From: an uncultured bacterium
GTDB taxonomy: Bacteria > Actinomycetota > Thermoleophilia > Solirubrobacterales > 70-9
DNA: 64,000 nt
Reading direction: 5' to 3'
Assembly (NCBI GenBank): GCA_903901855.1
Contig: CAIUSP010000004.1
Span: forward strand, 1 to 64,000
The stretch's first letter is position 1; every line of letters begins with the position of its first letter. This document shows positions 8,135 through 16,183 of the stretch, piece after piece. A program made the translations under genes and the position numbers. The notes below the pieces were generated by a model. That model was not told where the DNA came from, made no database searches, and worked only from the letters and a program-made list of their open reading frames with translations.

Positions 8135-9277
8135 ATGATGGATTCCACCGTCCGTGGATCATGGCTCGAGGCACTCGCCGTAACCCTGCGGGAACGACTC
8201 GTGGACCAGTCTCGGTCCGCGGCGCTCGCCGGAAAGGTCCTCGGCTCAGTCGAGGAGTCGATCGCCGAGATCGTCGAGCGTGACGCGGCGTTGCTCTCGA
8301 GCGACGCGCGCGACGAACTCAGGGAACTGATCGAACGTGAGGCGCTGGGGCTCGGTCCACTCGAAGAGTTGTTGGCCGACCCATCGGTGGACGAGGTCCT
8401 CGTGGTCGGCCACGATCGCGTTTGGACGGAGCGCCGCGGCAAGTTGGAGCGCACCGATGTGCGTTTCAGAGATGCTCAGTCACTGGACGACGCGATCGAG
8501 CGGCTGCTTGCGCCGCTCGGCAGGAGGGTCGATGAACTCTCGCCGATGGCCGATGCAAGGTTGATGGACGGTTCCCGAGTCAACGTGACCGTACCGCCGC
8601 TCGCGATCGACGGAGCCTGCCTGTCGATCCGCCGTTTCGGAGCGGAGCGTCCTTCGCTGAGAGACCTGGTCGAGAAGGGGACTCTGAGCGAGGACATGTT
8701 CGACGTCCTCATCAGCGCGGTCGAGCGGCGGGAGAACATTCTGATCAGCGGAGGCACCGGTGCCGGCAAGACGACGCTGCTGAACGCCCTCTCGGCCCAC
8801 ATCGATTCGTCGGAGCGCATAGTGACCATCGAGGATGCGGCAGAGCTGCGTCTCTCTCAAGAGCACGTTGTGAGGCTGGAATCACGACCGGCGAACGTCG
8901 AGGGACGCGGGGAGGTGACGATTCGTGACCTGCTCCGAAACGCACTCAGGATGCGCCCCGATCGCCTGCTCATCGGAGAGGTGAGGGGAGCCGAGGCGCT
9001 GGACTTGGTGATCGCTCTCAACACGGGCCACGATGGGGCGCTCTCCACGGTTCACGCGAATTCCCCTGAGGACTCTCTGGTCCGCCTCGAGATGCTGGCG
9101 ACGCTTGCAGGTGGCGGGCTGGAGGCAGGGAGGATCAGAGATCAGCTCGTCCGCGCTCTCGACTTGATCGTCCAGATCGATCGGACCGCGAGCGGGGAGA
9201 GGGTGGTGACCGCGATAGCGACACTGGGGGAGGAAGGAATCGAGCCCGCGGATACGAGCGGGGCCAGCTCGGAATGA
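8135..9277 (+). CDS. tadA: Tad pilus/secretion ATPase TadA (CpaF family)
   Basis: This is the hexameric ATPase that powers assembly of type IVc (Flp/Tad) pili at the inner membrane. From the tandem ATG at 8135 it has 380 residues. The N-terminal domain contains [19 protein letters not shown], typical of CpaF; the ATPase core has Walker A GGTGAGKT (206-213), an Asp box TIEDAAEL (231-238), Walker [13 protein letters not shown] (275-286) and the His box [13 protein letters not shown]. It is followed with four-base overlaps by tadB and tadC. Prepilin, TadE-like, TadZ and prepilin peptidase genes are not in the window, so this is only the motor core of the system. Confidence 0.93.
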   Translation: MMDSTVRGSWLEALAVTLRERLVDQSRSAALAGKVLGSVEESIAEIVERDAALLSSDARDELRELIEREALGLGPLEELLADPSVDEVLVVGHDRVWTERRGKLERTDVRFRDAQSLDDAIERLLAPLGRRVDELSPMADARLMDGSRVNVTVPPLAIDGACLSIRRFGAERPSLRDLVEKGTLSEDMFDVLISAVERRENILISGGTGAGKTTLLNALSAHIDSSERIVTIEDAAELRLSQEHVVRLESRPANVEGRGEVTIRDLLRNALRMRPDRLLIGEVRGAEALDLVIALNTGHDGALSTVHANSPEDSLVRLEMLATLAGGGLEAGRIRDQLVRALDLIVQIDRTASGERVVTAIATLGEEGIEPADTSGASSE

Positions 9278-10134
9278 CCCTCCATAACTCACTGACCATC
9301 ATGATCGGCGCAGTGGCGGCGGGTGCGCTGCTGTCTTTCGCAGCGAATGACGTGTTTCGCTCCATTCCTGGCGCGACGGAGTGGTTGCGTTCGAGCTTGA
9401 TCCCTCTCCGGCGTGCAGGTGACGAGGGGTATCTCCCGGATCGAGGTGAGCGCCGGCGCCTGGGACTGGTCGCGAGTGGGGCGGTGCTCCTGCTCTCCGT
9501 TCTCGTAGCGGGGGTCGGACCGATGATGCTCCTCGCGACCGCAGGCCCCGCCCTTGCCTTCGCGGTCATCAAACATCGCCGGTTGCGATATCGGATGCAG
9601 GTCGAGATCGCTGTCCCCGAGGTGACCGCGACTCTCAGCGACTCCTTGTCCGGCGGAGCGTCCCTCCAAGGAGCCCTTCTCGAGGCAGGTAGATCCCTCC
9701 AGGGACCACCGGCAAAGGAGTTCGCCCGTGTTCGTGTCGATCTCGATCTCGGCCTGAGCGCTCGCGAATCGCTCGATGGACTGTCGAGGCGAGTGGGATC
9801 TGAACGGATCGACGCGCTGGTTACGATGCTGATCTCGGGTACCAAGAGCGGAGGAGATCTGGTCGTCCTGCTGCGCCGCTTCGGCGAGGCTGACCGGAGC
9901 AGGAGGAGGGCCCTCAAGGATGCGAACTCCGCCACCGCGCAGGCCCGCTACACGGGAATGCTCGTGGTCGCGATGCCTGCTGGTGCGGCCCTTTTCGCCG
10001 AGGTCGTCAGCCCGGGATTCTTCGCGGGGATATTCACCGATCCGGCCTCTACCTTGTTGCTTTCGTTGGCAGGGCTGCTCCAACTCATCGGGCTGCTTGC
10101 AGTGAAACGCCTCGGTCGATCGGCCGAGAGATGA
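9274..10134 (+). CDS. tadB: Tad inner-membrane platform protein TadB
   Basis: The 286-residue product belongs to the type II secretion F (GspF) family and, with TadC, forms the membrane platform on which TadA acts. It shows membrane segments near the N-terminus (about 8-25 and 68-95), a cytoplasmic helical domain with the F-domain pattern EVTATLSDSLSGGASLQGALLEAG and LVTMLISGTKSGGDLVVLLRRFGE, then two C-terminal membrane segments. The start overlaps the tadA stop (ATGA), as does its own stop with tadC, so the three proteins are made in step. Confidence 0.88.
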   Translation: MTLHNSLTIMIGAVAAGALLSFAANDVFRSIPGATEWLRSSLIPLRRAGDEGYLPDRGERRRLGLVASGAVLLLSVLVAGVGPMMLLATAGPALAFAVIKHRRLRYRMQVEIAVPEVTATLSDSLSGGASLQGALLEAGRSLQGPPAKEFARVRVDLDLGLSARESLDGLSRRVGSERIDALVTMLISGTKSGGDLVVLLRRFGEADRSRRRALKDANSATAQARYTGMLVVAMPAGAALFAEVVSPGFFAGIFTDPASTLLLSLAGLLQLIGLLAVKRLGRSAER

Positions 10135-10973
10135 TCCTGATCCTCTGCGGGATCACGATCCTGCTGGCCGGGCTGGGCGCCTACGATCTGATCCGTGGGC
10201 ATGGAGCATGGTTCGTCTCCACCTCCGCTCGCCTCGCAGCCCTGCAGGTTCCGTGGCCAGGCGGGAGGAAGGGCGTGTCGGAGGTCTTCGATTCCCTCGG
10301 CACCGAGCACAGGTTGCGGAGGTCAGGGCTCGGCCACCGTATGGAGACTTCGCAATTGATGGCCTTCAAGGGGGCCTTCCTCGTGATCGGCATGGGCCTC
10401 TGCGCCGGAATGATCTCCGTGCTCGGAGGTGGACGTGCGACTATCGCGTTCTGCCTGGCGCTTCCCTTCGTATTCTTCTTCGCTCCGGATGCAGCATTGG
10501 AGTGGTATGCGCGTCGGCGTGTGCGAGATATCGAGCGTCTGTTATCCGACGCATTGGATCTCGCGGCCAATGTGATCAGCAGCGGCGAGGAACCATTGCG
10601 CGCATTGTCAGGCGCATCCCCGTCCGACGGACCCCTCGGCCTTGAGTTGGCCGCACTGTCGGTAGAGCGCAGATACGGTTCGACCCGAAGTGAGGTCCTA
10701 TCGGGATTCAGGGCCAGGGTTCCGAGCCGGGAGGTCGCAGCGCTTGCGGCCACGATCGAGCGATCTGCGCGGTTCGGGTCGCCTCTCGGAGAGCGATTTC
10801 GCCAGCAGGCCGAGGATCTCAGGCACGATCAGCGGCGATTGATCTCCGAGCGCGCGGCGCGCTCTTCTCCACGGATCCAGCTCGTGGTAGCCCTGTTGTT
10901 GGTCCCCTCCGTCTTGCTGATGATCGCCGCCGGGCTCTCGTCCAACTTGGGGTCGTTCATGTCGGGCCTCTGA
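10131..10973 (+). CDS. tadC: Tad inner-membrane platform protein TadC
   Basis: A 280-residue second F-domain protein, the usual partner of TadB. Two hydrophobic segments are seen at about residues 2-18 and 82-118, then a cytoplasmic helical domain (DIERLLSDALDLAANVISSGEEPLRAL, LAATIERSARFGSPLGERFRQQAEDLRHDQRR) and a final membrane segment near residues 250-270. The ATG overlaps the tadB stop. No further Tad gene follows; the next gene is on the other strand, so the operon ends here. Confidence 0.87.
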   Translation: MILILCGITILLAGLGAYDLIRGHGAWFVSTSARLAALQVPWPGGRKGVSEVFDSLGTEHRLRRSGLGHRMETSQLMAFKGAFLVIGMGLCAGMISVLGGGRATIAFCLALPFVFFFAPDAALEWYARRRVRDIERLLSDALDLAANVISSGEEPLRALSGASPSDGPLGLELAALSVERRYGSTRSEVLSGFRARVPSREVAALAATIERSARFGSPLGERFRQQAEDLRHDQRRLISERAARSSPRIQLVVALLLVPSVLLMIAAGLSSNLGSFMSGL

Positions 10974-10974
10974 T

Positions 10975-11015
10975 CACCGAGCTGGTGCCGACTCATCGTG
11001 GGGTCGGCTTCGGTG
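10975..11015. repeat. Nested inverted repeat between convergent genes
   Basis: CACCGA (10975-10980) pairs with TCGGTG (11010-11015), and inside it GCCGAC (10987-10992) pairs with GTCGGC (11003-11008). The element spans the stop codons of tadC and of the minus-strand membrane gene, where a shared transcription end would be expected. There is no T-tract on either side, so a classical intrinsic terminator is not proven. Confidence 0.45.
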
Positions 11016-12096
11016 CCTTCCTCGATTCCTGACGAAGCATCGCCGAGACCGTTCCCAGCGCCGCGAGGGTCACGAGGAGGCCCGTCACGGCCGAGAACGA
11101 ACTCTCGGCGAAGATGAAGGGATAGGTGATGAAGACCGAGATCTGCAGTGCGAGCCGGAAGCGCCGGTAGGCCTTGGCTCGGTCTCCACGCAGGAGTGGG
11201 ATCAGCCCTGCGATCCCGATCGCGCTCGATATCGCACTCGAGATCAGTGGGATGAGGTTTCCTACCTTGAGGCTTTCGAGACCGTCTGCCCGGTAGCCAG
11301 GTGGTGCCAAGGAGTCCGAACCGCTCGAGAAGAAGACCAGAGCCACGATTCCGGCTGCCGTGATCAGAACGGAGAGGATTACCGCACCGGTCATGACGAT
11401 CTGGAACCAGCGGGTCTGCACCCAGTCCTCGTATGCGCGCTGCATCCAGATGACGAGACGCTCCAGCCTTCCGGGCTCCTCCTCTCCGTCGGGTCTGGTT
11501 CGCTCGATGAAATCGAGCAGTTCGCTCGCCTGGTCGCTCGAGCGGATCGGCTCCAGCAGAGCGATGGCCATCCGGCGTTCGTCGGGGCTCATGCCGTCGA
11601 TGAATCTCTCGCTGGCCAAGGTCGCAGCGTTCGCAAGGCGCTCACGCTCCCCCATCCGCCGTGCGCCCGTCCATTTCGAGATCAGGAATAGCGCGATGAA
11701 GACCACGTAGATGATCGCTGCGGTGGGTTGGAAGAAGTAGTCGTTGTCGGCGGTGACGAACTTTCCGACTTCGTCGATGAAGAAGCCGAAGCCGATGCCT
11801 CCGAGGATTGCTGCGGGCGCGATCAGGCGGCGGCCGATGTAGGAGGCCAGCATCCAGATTGCGGCGACCATGAACACGCCTCCCCACAGCAGGTGGGCGA
11901 TGTGCAATTCGCCCGGAGACAGAGACGGATAGTTGGTTATCCACAGCTGCAGGCGGATCACGATCACCGTCGTGACCGCAGCGATCAGGAACAGATCCTG
12001 TCGCCGTCCGATATCGAAGCTGCGTACGGCTCGGCCGGTTTTCGCTCGGATCGGGCGAGTCACCGATCTCAAACTACGGCCGAGGGCGGATTGCAC
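10993..12096 (-). CDS. Integral membrane protein, unknown function
   Basis: A 367-residue protein with about eight membrane segments (roughly 32-50, 68-88, 92-112, 125-143, 233-258, 283-303, 317-335 and 338-355). A hydrophilic middle (about 145-230) holds an Asp/Glu-rich helix and the phrase DGMSPDERRMAIALLEPI. The segment IGFGFFIDEVGKFV is striking because two acidic residues and a Lys sit inside or at the edge of a membrane helix, which suggests a transporter or enzyme in the membrane. I do not recognise the family. It is read away from mraZ, and its GTG start has GAAGGT just upstream. It is the only minus-strand gene before position 50377. Confidence 0.75.
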   Translation of the reverse strand: MQSALGRSLRSVTRPIRAKTGRAVRSFDIGRRQDLFLIAAVTTVIVIRLQLWITNYPSLSPGELHIAHLLWGGVFMVAAIWMLASYIGRRLIAPAAILGGIGFGFFIDEVGKFVTADNDYFFQPTAAIIYVVFIALFLISKWTGARRMGERERLANAATLASERFIDGMSPDERRMAIALLEPIRSSDQASELLDFIERTRPDGEEEPGRLERLVIWMQRAYEDWVQTRWFQIVMTGAVILSVLITAAGIVALVFFSSGSDSLAPPGYRADGLESLKVGNLIPLISSAISSAIGIAGLIPLLRGDRAKAYRRFRLALQISVFITYPFIFAESSFSAVTGLLVTLAALGTVSAMLRQESRKAPKPTPR

Positions 12097-12282
12097 ACCT
12101 TCGCTCTACGCCTACTCGATCCACTACGAGGCCGGCGCTGCAAACCGCCTTGCAGTTCCGGGGCTTTAAACGACCTGCCTCCGCCAGCAAATTGACCCCT
12201 CTAACCCCTTGAAATAGCGGGTTTTTAGGCGTTTTCGGGGTTTCGTCCGGTTACGTCCGGTGGATCAGATGCAATGCACGTG

Positions 12283-12311
12283 TTGCGAAGTGGGGCGAAG
12301 TGGGTTAGCGT
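12283..12311 (+). promoter_or_regulatory. Candidate mraZ (dcw operon) promoter
   Basis: TTGCGA (12283-12288) and TAGCGT (12306-12311) are separated by 17 nt, giving a vegetative promoter with the actinobacterial TAnnnT form of the -10 box. The expected start of transcription is near 12318, leaving a leader of about 130 nt. The MraZ-type repeats lie in the spacer. Confidence 0.5.
12291..12305 (+). promoter_or_regulatory. Candidate MraZ operator (TGGG repeats)
   Basis: TGGGG (12291-12295) and TGGGT (12301-12305) are repeated with a 10-nt period, each preceded by CGAAG. MraZ proteins are known to repress their own operon through tandem TGGG-type boxes with 5-nt spacers. A degenerate third unit (TGTCG at 12311-12315) keeps the same period. 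Occupation would cover the promoter spacer. Confidence 0.55.
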
Positions 12312-12446
12312 GTCGCTCCTGAAGTTGGTCAACAGGGCCGGGGAGATGAGGTTCCTCCCACCTCACCTCTCCGGCCCGCTCCGAATCCTCCAAGAAGCAG
12401 ATCGGGGTGGCCAGCTCGGGCCAAGGGAGCAGGAACCCAATCCGAT

Positions 12447-12887
12447 ATGTCTTTTCGCGGTCAATTCGAACACAGCCTCGATGCCAAGGACCGGCTCACG
12501 GTCCCCTCGCGCTTTCGTGCAGCGCTGGCTGATGGAGTAGTTCTCGCCAAAGGGCTCCACCCCTCCGTATGGGTCTTCTCGCCCGAGGGCTACGACCGAT
12601 TCACACAGCGGTTCCTGGGTACGACCAACCCTCTGGGCCAGAAGGGGCGCAAGATGCGCGTGTACTTCGCAGGTAACTCCTTCGACGAGACGATCGATTC
12701 CGCCGGACGCGTGAGGATCCCCAGGAAGCTGATGTCCCACGCCTCGCTGAGCGAGGGTCCGTGCGCGGTCGTAGGCGCGGACGAGTGGTTCGAGATCTGG
12801 ACCCCTGATGCCTGGGGCGCTTACGAGAAGGACCTGGATGCAGAGATTGCCGATGTGGCAGAGAACCTCGCAGAGGCAGGAGAGTAG
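12447..12887 (+). CDS. mraZ: Transcriptional regulator MraZ
   Basis: MraZ is a ring-forming DNA-binding protein with two AbrB/SpoVT-like halves, and it represses the division and cell wall cluster it heads. The 146-residue product begins MSFRGQFEHSLDAKDRLTVPSRFR, the typical first half, and the second half contains IDSAGRVRIPRKL. The start is preceded by GGGAGCAGGA. It is the first gene of a long co-directional cluster, 3 nt before rsmH. TGGG repeats in its own promoter fit autoregulation. Confidence 0.95.
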   Translation: MSFRGQFEHSLDAKDRLTVPSRFRAALADGVVLAKGLHPSVWVFSPEGYDRFTQRFLGTTNPLGQKGRKMRVYFAGNSFDETIDSAGRVRIPRKLMSHASLSEGPCAVVGADEWFEIWTPDAWGAYEKDLDAEIADVAENLAEAGE

Positions 12888-12890
12888 GAA

Positions 12891-13895
12891 ATGGCTACTG
12901 CGACACACAGAATTCCCGGCTCGGCGTCGAATATTGCCTACGTGCCCGCTGATCACGAACCCGTACTGCTGCCTGAGTTGCTCGAGGTCCTCGATCTCGA
13001 AGAGGGCCAGACCGTGCTCGACTGCACTTTTGGTGCAGGCGGCCACGCTCGCGCCGTAGCCGACGTCCTCGGGGCGGACGGAGAGCTGATCTGCGTGGAC
13101 CGTGATCCCAGTACCCGCGAGCGCTGGGCTGACTTCGCCGAGACCGCTCCGTGCAGGACTCGTTATCTGCAGGCGAACTTCGTCTCGGCACTCGAGGGGT
13201 TGCGAGGAGAGGGAGTTCGCCCGGATTCGATCTACATGGACCTCGGCATGAGTTCGATGCAGGTGGATGCCTGGGATCGGGGATTCTCCTATGCCTACGA
13301 CGCACCGCTCGACATGCGAATGGACCCCTCGCAGGAGATGACTGCTCTGACCGTCTGCAACGAGTGGCCGCAACAGAAGATCGCCCGCTGTCTCAGCGAA
13401 TACGGCGAGGAGCGCCGCGCAGGCGCGATCGCCCGCGAGATCGTGGCACGCAGGCCGCTTTCCACCACCTCGGAGCTGGTCGCCGCGGTGAAGGCTGCCA
13501 TCCCACCTGCGGAGCGATTCGGCCGCGGGAACCCCGCCAAGCGGACCTTTCAGGCGATCAGGATCGCGGTCAACGCCGAGATCGAGTCCCTCGACCTGGC
13601 CCTGCCCCTCGCGTGGGAGCGACTGCCGGTCGGTGGGCGCCTCGCCGTGATCAGCTTCCACTCACTCGAAGACCGCCCGGTCAAGCGTTTCCTCGCCGAT
13701 CGGGCCAAGGGATGCGTCTGCCCGCCGGAGATCCCAGTCTGCGTATGCGGACGCGAACCCGAGGCGGAGTTGATCACCCGACGAGCTATCGCGCCGACGC
13801 CCGACGAGGTCGATCGCAATCCTCGCTCTGCATCGGCCCATCTCCGCTGTGGCCTCAAGCTCAGGTTCGCCGACCCGACGGAGGCCGGATCCTGA
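12891..13895 (+). CDS. rsmH: 16S rRNA (cytosine-1402-N4)-methyltransferase RsmH
   Basis: RsmH methylates C1402 of 16S rRNA in the ribosomal P site using S-adenosylmethionine. The 334 residues include the start motif HEPVLLPEL, the cofactor loop DCTFGAGGHA (44-53), YMDLGMSSMQVD, and the late family motifs GNPAKRTFQAIRIAVN and ISFHSLEDRPVK. A Cys-rich stretch near 275-290 (GCVCPPEIPVCVCGR) is usual for the family. The stop shares one base with the ftsL start (TGATG). Confidence 0.96.
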   Translation: MATATHRIPGSASNIAYVPADHEPVLLPELLEVLDLEEGQTVLDCTFGAGGHARAVADVLGADGELICVDRDPSTRERWADFAETAPCRTRYLQANFVSALEGLRGEGVRPDSIYMDLGMSSMQVDAWDRGFSYAYDAPLDMRMDPSQEMTALTVCNEWPQQKIARCLSEYGEERRAGAIAREIVARRPLSTTSELVAAVKAAIPPAERFGRGNPAKRTFQAIRIAVNAEIESLDLALPLAWERLPVGGRLAVISFHSLEDRPVKRFLADRAKGCVCPPEIPVCVCGREPEAELITRRAIAPTPDEVDRNPRSASAHLRCGLKLRFADPTEAGS

Positions 13896-14467
13896 TGCCC
13901 GCCCGAGCATCTGCCGCCCGCACTGCACCGGTGCGTCACAAGGTCCAGGTACGGACCCGCCGTCCGGTGTCCGCGCGTACTCCGGACGCACGACGGGCTG
14001 CTGCCGCGAGACGCGCTGAGGCCCGGACCTCCCCTAGTCGTGCGACCCCGGCCAGGCGTTCGCGTACCGCTTCGAACTCTGCGGGAGTGGCATCTCTTCC
14101 CGGGGCAGCTGTTCGCAGCGCGGTTGCCGTCAGAGATATCTCCGAGTCCTCGCTGATCAAGAGGATGACCCGCGGCAGGGCCTGGGTGGCCGTGCTGACC
14201 ACGATGCTGGCCGGAATAGTCGCGTTGAACGTCTACAGCGTCAGCCTCAACGTGAAGGCAAGTGCTGCGGCCACCGCCATCGATCGACTGGAGCGCGAGA
14301 ACTCTGCATTTCGTGGTGAGATCGCCGAGCGACTCTCGAGCGATCAAGTCGAAGCGGCAGCTCCGTCCCTCGGGATGATCGTTCTGGACCCGACCGATGT
14401 TCGATACCTGAACACGACTCCGGACGACGCAGAGCAAGCGGCACTCAACCTCGGATACACGCGCTAG
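13895..14467 (+). CDS. ftsL: FtsL-like division protein
   Basis: The product has 190 residues: a long basic Arg/Ala-rich cytoplasmic N-terminus (about 1-90), one membrane span (about 96-118) and a short external part with a heptad pattern (IDRLERENSAFRGEIAERL). This is the layout of FtsL, the small bitopic protein that links the FtsQ/FtsB complex to the FtsW-FtsI septal synthase. Position between rsmH and ftsI is the classical place. The N-terminus is longer than in most families, as often seen in actinobacteria. Assignment is by topology and place rather than motif. Confidence 0.82.
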   Translation: MPARASAARTAPVRHKVQVRTRRPVSARTPDARRAAAARRAEARTSPSRATPARRSRTASNSAGVASLPGAAVRSAVAVRDISESSLIKRMTRGRAWVAVLTTMLAGIVALNVYSVSLNVKASAAATAIDRLERENSAFRGEIAERLSSDQVEAAAPSLGMIVLDPTDVRYLNTTPDDAEQAALNLGYTR

Positions 14468-14480
14468 GGAGCCATCTTCG

Positions 14481-16139
14481 GTGCAGGCGATCAACCGGAG
14501 AGTCGGGCTCTTGTTCGGGGTATTCGCCTTGATCCTGTTCGCATCTCTGCTCAGAGCCGGTTGGTTGCAGGTCGTGAAGAGCGGGGACCTGCAGGCGCAG
14601 GCTCGTGAGCAACAGGTAGCGGAGGTCGAGGTGCCCGGCCTGAGGGGTCGTGTCCTGGACCGCAGAGGTCGTCCTCTGGCGTTGAGCGAGGACGCGGTCG
14701 ACGTCGTCGCCACTCCGTACCAGATCGAGGACCCCGCGATGACGGCTGCGCGCCTCTCTCCCTACCTCGACGAGTCGCCGACCGATATATCCGAGTCCAT
14801 CTCGGATCCGGAGTCGGGCTTCGCCTACGTCTCCCAGGGGGCAAGCCTGTTCGACGGGAACGAAATCGAAGATCTCGATCTCCCAGGAATCACCACGCTG
14901 CCGACCAGCCGTCGCGTCTATCCCCAGGGGGCCGTTGCTGCGCACGTCATCGGAGCCGTTGGCAGCGAGAATCAGGGTCTCACCGGACTCGAGGCGGGCC
15001 AGCAGTCCGTGCTCGGAGCGACCGACGGGAGTCAGGAGATCGTCTATGACGCTCGTGGATATCCGCTTCGCTTCGAGACCTCGCAAGAGGCTTCGATGGG
15101 CGCCGACATCCAGCTCACGCTCGATTCCTCGATCCAGGCCAAGGCAGAGACGGCGGTAACGGAGGTGGCCGAGCGCTACTCCGCAAAGAGCGCTGCAGCC
15201 GTGGTGATGAATCCGAATACCGGAGACGTGCTTGCGATGGCGAGTTGGCCCGGCTTCGATCCGAAGGACCTCTCCAAGGCAACGAACGAGGACCTGCTCA
15301 ATCGCCCGACCGGCTACACCTATGAGCCGGGATCGACCTTCAAGGCCTTCACGGTCGCCGGCGCACTGGAGGATGGCGTCGTCAGCCCCTCGTCCTCGTT
15401 CACCCTCGCCCCGAAGATCAAGGTCTACGACCGTGTCATCGGCGAGTCCCACCCGCGCCCAACCATGACCATGTCGGTGAGCGAGATCCTCGCTCAGTCC
15501 TCGAACGTCGGCGCGGTGACCATCGGTCTCGAGCACGGTGCAGACCGCTTCTCACAGTGGGTCGACCGCTTCGGGTTCGGAAGACAGACCGGCATCGAGT
15601 TCCCCGCCGAGGAGCGGGGAATCGTCCCTGAGCGGGACGAGTACTCGGGATCCTCCATGGGCAACCTGCCGATCGGCCAAGGCCTCTCGGTCACGCCGAT
15701 CCAGATGGCGAGTGCCTATTCGGCCATCGCCAACGGCGGGAAGCTCCTCGCTCCGAGATTGGTCGAATCTGTCGACGGCAGCCCGACCACTCCGGCGCAC
15801 AAACCGGAACGGATCATCAGCGAATCTACGGCTGCAAGCGTCCGGGAAATGCTGAAGGGTGTCGTCGAGGCAGGAGGTACGGCTGCTGAGGTTTCCGTTC
15901 CCAACTACACGCTCGCTGGCAAGACCGGTACAGCCGAGAAGGCAGAGGACGGTGGCTACTCGGAGACCCGCTATGTTGCCTCCTTCGTCGGCTTCGCTCC
16001 CGCCGACAACCCCCAGCTGGTGATCGCTGTTCTGGTCGACGAACCCAAGTACGAGACCTCCGGCGGCAAGGTGGCCGCTCCGGTGGTGGCCGATATCGCC
16101 TCGTTCGCCTTGCCTTATCTCGGAATCGCCCCGGGCTAG
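14481..16139 (+). CDS. ftsI: Septal peptidoglycan transpeptidase FtsI (PBP3, class B)
   Basis: FtsI cross-links peptidoglycan at the division septum together with FtsW. The protein has 552 residues from a GTG start: a short cytoplasmic tail, one membrane anchor (about 10-28), a dimerisation domain beginning RGRVLDRRGRPLA, and the transpeptidase domain with S285-TFK (SxxK), S340-SN (SxN) and K481-TG (KTG). The domain order is that of class B penicillin-binding proteins. No C-terminal PASTA repeats are present. It lies between ftsL and murE. Confidence 0.95.
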   Translation: MQAINRRVGLLFGVFALILFASLLRAGWLQVVKSGDLQAQAREQQVAEVEVPGLRGRVLDRRGRPLALSEDAVDVVATPYQIEDPAMTAARLSPYLDESPTDISESISDPESGFAYVSQGASLFDGNEIEDLDLPGITTLPTSRRVYPQGAVAAHVIGAVGSENQGLTGLEAGQQSVLGATDGSQEIVYDARGYPLRFETSQEASMGADIQLTLDSSIQAKAETAVTEVAERYSAKSAAAVVMNPNTGDVLAMASWPGFDPKDLSKATNEDLLNRPTGYTYEPGSTFKAFTVAGALEDGVVSPSSSFTLAPKIKVYDRVIGESHPRPTMTMSVSEILAQSSNVGAVTIGLEHGADRFSQWVDRFGFGRQTGIEFPAEERGIVPERDEYSGSSMGNLPIGQGLSVTPIQMASAYSAIANGGKLLAPRLVESVDGSPTTPAHKPERIISESTAASVREMLKGVVEAGGTAAEVSVPNYTLAGKTGTAEKAEDGGYSETRYVASFVGFAPADNPQLVIAVLVDEPKYETSGGKVAAPVVADIASFALPYLGIAPG

Positions 16140-16183
16140 GCGCAGGACGGGCGGTTTTCCGCTCGATACCTGAAAAAGGCTCC

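Larger units (their letters stand above)
12097..12446. other. Divergent intergenic region before mraZ
   Basis: About 350 nt separate the minus-strand membrane gene from mraZ. It is AT-richer than its surroundings around 12190-12240. It holds a tandem repeat of CGTCCGGT (12244-12251 and 12254-12261), the mraZ promoter and the TGGG repeats listed separately, and a GC-rich leader from about 12318 to the mraZ start with complementary GGAGATGAGG and CCTCACCTCTCC tracts. No gene was seen. Confidence 0.6.

Noticed and set aside
12363-13661. A 432-codon open frame on the minus strand opposite mraZ and rsmH
   Set aside because: Both plus-strand genes are certain and fully explain the region; the antisense translation shows no domain.
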